The translations under genes were made by a program, and so were the position numbers. The notes under the pieces are model-generated. The model ran no database searches. It was not told where the DNA came from and saw only the letters and a program-made list of their open reading frames with translations. 64,000 nt of DNA. Origin: Prevotellaceae bacterium UBA6398. GTDB lineage: Bacteria; Bacteroidota; Bacteroidia; Bacteroidales; Bacteroidaceae. Of the stretch, positions 61,921 through 64,000 are shown in pieces. Numbering within the stretch: the first letter of the stretch is position 1; each line of letters opens with the position of its first letter. The stretch covers positions 185,515 to 249,514 of the forward strand of contig DJQA01000018.1 in the NCBI GenBank assembly GCA_002437495.1. The letters run 5' to 3'.

Positions 61921-62829
61921 TTACCGCACTGCCCCGATTATTTCGTCAACAGACTTGCAGCCGTGATTGTCGAGCCAGCGGTTTATGCCTTCCGCCATTT
62001 CGCCAGCTATAGCCGGGTTCAGAAAGTTTGCCGTGCCTATTTCAATGGCTTTTGCCCCTGCCATGAGAAACTCCACTGCATCTTCGGGCGAGCTTATTCC
62101 GCCAAGACCTATTACCGGAATTTTCACAGCCTGCGCCACTTCCCACACCATTCTCACCGCCACCGGCTTCACCGCCGGTCCCGAAAGTCCGCCGGTCTTT
62201 ATGCTCAGCTTCATTTTGCGGCGTTCTATGTCTATGGCCATGCCCATAAGGGTGTTTATCAGCGAAACCGCATCGGCCCCTGCCGCCTCCACGGCTCGGG
62301 CTATTTCGGAGATGTCGGTTACGTTGGGCGACAGTTTTACGATAATAGGCTTGGCATATGCCTTGCGCACAGCCGAAACCACGCTTGCCGCGCCCTCGGG
62401 CGTTACCCCGAAAGCCATGCCGCCGTTTTTAACGTTGGGACATGATATGTTCAACTCTATGCAGGGGATTTTGTCAAGCCCGGCAAGGCGCGAAGCACAT
62501 TCGGCATAGTTCCCGGGCGATGAGCCCGCCACATTCACAATAACATTTGTGTTGAGTTTTTCTATGCCGGGGTATATCTTTTCCACAAAATAGTCAACCC
62601 CTTTGTTTTGAAGCCCGACACAGTTTAGCATACCCGCCGGCGTTTCGGCCATGCGCGGATAAGGGTTGCCCTCTCGCGGAGCAAGCGTTGTGCCCTTAAC
62701 TATTATACCGCCGAGTTTCGAGAAATCCACGAAATCGGCAAACTCCGGCCCGTAGCCGAATGTGCCCGAAGCCGTAAGCACCGGGTTGCGAAACTCAATG
62801 CCCGCTATGTTGGTTGTTAGTTGAGCCAT
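61921..62829 (-). CDS. pyrD: dihydroorotate dehydrogenase, class 1B catalytic subunit
   Basis: A 302-residue FMN enzyme oxidising dihydroorotate to orotate in pyrimidine synthesis. The catalytic cysteine is in ELNISCPNVKNGG. NPVLTASGTFGYG, IVKGTTLAPREGNPYPR, VKLSPNVTDI and GLGGISSPEDAVEFLMAGAKAIEIGTA mark the FMN barrel. It works as a heterotetramer with PyrK, whose gene overlaps this start by 13 bp. The ATG at 62829 (MAQLTTNIAGIEFRNP) is chosen over 62874. Confidence 0.96.
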   Translation of the reverse strand: MAQLTTNIAGIEFRNPVLTASGTFGYGPEFADFVDFSKLGGIIVKGTTLAPREGNPYPRMAETPAGMLNCVGLQNKGVDYFVEKIYPGIEKLNTNVIVNVAGSSPGNYAECASRLAGLDKIPCIELNISCPNVKNGGMAFGVTPEGAASVVSAVRKAYAKPIIVKLSPNVTDISEIARAVEAAGADAVSLINTLMGMAIDIERRKMKLSIKTGGLSGPAVKPVAVRMVWEVAQAVKIPVIGLGGISSPEDAVEFLMAGAKAIEIGTANFLNPAIAGEMAEGINRWLDNHGCKSVDEIIGAVR

Positions 62830-63608
62830 GACAATTTGTTTATATCGAATATGGGACCTTCTTTGCACACACATACGTTATGGCCTTCGGCGTTCTGCTC
62901 CACGCAGCACAGGCACGCGCCCAAGCCGCACGCCATAAGGTTTTCGAGCGATGCCTCACACGGTGTGCCGCTCTGAGCCGCATACTTCGCCACGGCAATC
63001 ATCATTGGTTTGGGCCCGCAAGTGGCAATAAGGTCAAACTTCTCGCGCTGCAGCAAACTGTGCCGGGTTACAAACCCTTGCTCTCCCGCCGAGCCGTCCT
63101 CGGTGGTTATGAACACGCGTCCGTATTTTGCGAACTCGTCAAGCTGCAAAATATCCTTTGCCGAGCGTCCGCCAAGAAGGAATACCGGCTCTATGTCGCG
63201 CTTCAACAATTCCTTCCCCAAATAAAGCAGCGGAGCGGTGCCTACGCCCCCGCCCACAAGCAGCTCGCGCCCCACCTTGCCGCCACGCTGTGGCAGCGTG
63301 AAGCCGTTTCCCAAGGGCAATACAACATTGGCTATGTCGCCCGCGTTGAGCGAGCAGATGTAAGCTGTGCCTTTGCCCACATTGTGAACGAGAAGCCACA
63401 GTTCGTTCCTCTCCCGGTCTACGAAATTCACGGAAATTGGTCTGCGCAGCAAAGGCAGCCCGCCCTCGGCGCAGGCACGCACCTGCACAAACTGTCCGGG
63501 TAATATCTCGGGCAGAGCCTTACGCTCGTCACTGAGCTTAAGCAGCGAATATCCCGAAGCAAACCTCTCGTTGGAAACAACTTTAAGGTTGAGTATGTAT
63601 TTCTTCAT
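62817..63608 (-). CDS. pyrK: dihydroorotate dehydrogenase electron-transfer subunit
   Basis: A 263-residue FAD and [2Fe-2S] protein passing electrons from PyrD to NAD+. The FAD-binding RRPISVNFVD, the NAD-binding GGGVGTAPLLYLGKEL, and the cluster motif CGLGACLCCVEQNAEGHNVCVCKEGP (four cysteines in ferredoxin-reductase spacing) are present. The ATG at 63608 (MKKYILNLKVVSNERF) is preferred over 63632. It overlaps pyrD and is first in pyrK-pyrD-pepT. Confidence 0.95.
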   Translation of the reverse strand: MKKYILNLKVVSNERFASGYSLLKLSDERKALPEILPGQFVQVRACAEGGLPLLRRPISVNFVDRERNELWLLVHNVGKGTAYICSLNAGDIANVVLPLGNGFTLPQRGGKVGRELLVGGGVGTAPLLYLGKELLKRDIEPVFLLGGRSAKDILQLDEFAKYGRVFITTEDGSAGEQGFVTRHSLLQREKFDLIATCGPKPMMIAVAKYAAQSGTPCEASLENLMACGLGACLCCVEQNAEGHNVCVCKEGPIFDINKLSWLN

Positions 63609-63629
63609 TTTGCATGTATATATCACATA

Positions 63630-63660
63630 CAAAGGTAGTCATTTCCCTCCAAACCCGAAA
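63630..63660 (-). promoter_or_regulatory. promoter of pyrK-pyrD-pepT
   Basis: On the minus strand, TTTC (63660-63657), 19 bp, then TACCTTTG (63637-63630), an exact TAnnTTTG with a one-mismatch -33. It lies 21 bp from the pyrK start. Confidence 0.55.
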
Positions 63661-63723
63661 CACTTTACGCCCAACCGTCTTTCTGCCAATATCAGCCTTG
63701 TAAAAACGTTTTGAAACATTTCC

Positions 63724-63809
63724 AAAGCTATATGGGAAACAAGAAAAACCATGTCCGATGTAGAAAAAAACATGTCAGACATAGATAAAATTATATCAGA
63801 CCTTTTTTT
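63724..63809 (-). repeat. 21-bp-unit array, copy 15
   Basis: On the minus strand the cores are AGGTCTGATAT, ATGTCTGACAT, ACATCGGACAT and GTTTCCCATAT at 21-bp spacing. It lies upstream of the pyrK promoter in the 392-bp terminal gap, which also holds a terminator for a gene outside the window. Confidence 0.88.
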
Positions 63810-63948
63810 CTCCACTTACAAACACCTAATAAGCAAAACGTTACGAAAAACGCCCATAACAAGGATATTCCACCGATATTTTGAGTATGGCACATTTTCT
63901 GCGATACTGCCATTTTTATGAAATTCGGTAAATTTTTGCAGTAAAAGA

Positions 63949-63979
63949 AAAGCGGAAACCGTTATCGGTTTCCGCTTTT
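63949..63979. terminator. bidirectional terminator at the window end
   Basis: AAAGCGGAAACC and GGTTTCCGCTTT pair perfectly around GTTATC. A-runs before and T-runs after allow termination in both directions. It probably belongs to a minus-strand gene that ends just outside the window. Confidence 0.75.
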
Positions 63980-64000
63980 GTGGGCGTTGACGGATTCGAA

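Noticed and set aside
121..63809. CRISPR arrays
   Set aside because: The 21-bp units are contiguous, degenerate and without unique spacers, there are only four per site, and no cas genes are present. The repeats therefore do not fit CRISPR architecture.

Overview
The window looks like a chromosomal segment of a Bacteroidota bacterium, most likely order Bacteroidales. The family is not resolved. The evidence is a PorX-type response regulator/PglZ protein, the gliding lipoprotein GldH, secreted proteins with type IX secretion (T9SS) C-terminal domains, a TonB-dependent outer-membrane receptor, several Bacteroidales-specific DUF families, weak Shine-Dalgarno signals, and promoters of the Bacteroidota kind (-33 TTTG or TTGC, about 19-20 bp, -7 TAnnTTTG). 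Most content is ordinary core metabolism and cell-envelope genes.

Layout: 0.3-2.3 kb surE-lpxB. 3.7-9.2 kb (minus) porX, tsaE, frr, rsgA and a GH127-like arabinofuranosidase. 9.5-12.0 kb O6-methylguanine methyltransferase, a RecD-like helicase and tatA. 12.1-17.3 kb (minus) metF, holB, ricT (PSP1), gldH, a lipoprotein phosphoesterase and a barrel-like protein. 17.5-20.8 kb meso-diaminopimelate dehydrogenase and a visibly AT-richer type II restriction-modification pair. 21.4-28.7 kb a lipid A deacylase-like protein, DUF4186, DUF3332, tRNA-Leu, an S41 protease with a DUF3316 partner, and an SF1 helicase. 29.1-32.9 kb asnB-dapF-dapL. 33.6-40.2 kb a helix-hairpin-helix protein, a Na+-dependent transporter, VanZ-like, M48 protease and TonB receptor. 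40.4-44.0 kb tRNA-fMet, tRNA-Asp and 2-oxoacid:ferredoxin oxidoreductase. 44.3-52.1 kb GH76, an HprK-like/S26 peptidase/PqqD cluster, HtrA and an M6-type metalloprotease. 52.7-56.3 kb a VTC polyphosphate-polymerase-like cluster with a truncated DUF4956 gene. 56.9-63.6 kb trigger factor, a K+/H+ antiporter, pepT and pyrK-pyrD.

The most striking signal is not a gene. Fifteen copies of an intergenic element recur about once every 4 kb, usually one per large intergenic gap and never inside a gene. Each copy is four contiguous 21-bp units. A unit is an 11-bp quasi-palindromic core (ATGTCTGATGT- or ATGTCCTATGT-like) followed by a T-rich tract, so cores and T-tracts repeat every two turns of B-DNA. 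In units 2 and 3 the core occurs in either orientation while the T-tract stays fixed, and half-sites facing each other across a T-tract tend to be complementary. One copy (56.5 kb) contains a perfect 17-bp stem with a T6 loop. Most copies share an upstream flank, and five also carry a downstream flank ending in a REP-like palindrome (GGGCGTATGGCATACGCCC or relatives). I do not recognise this family. It could be a phased protein-binding or bent-DNA array, a structured RNA, or a non-autonomous mobile element. All counts and alignments come from reading by eye.
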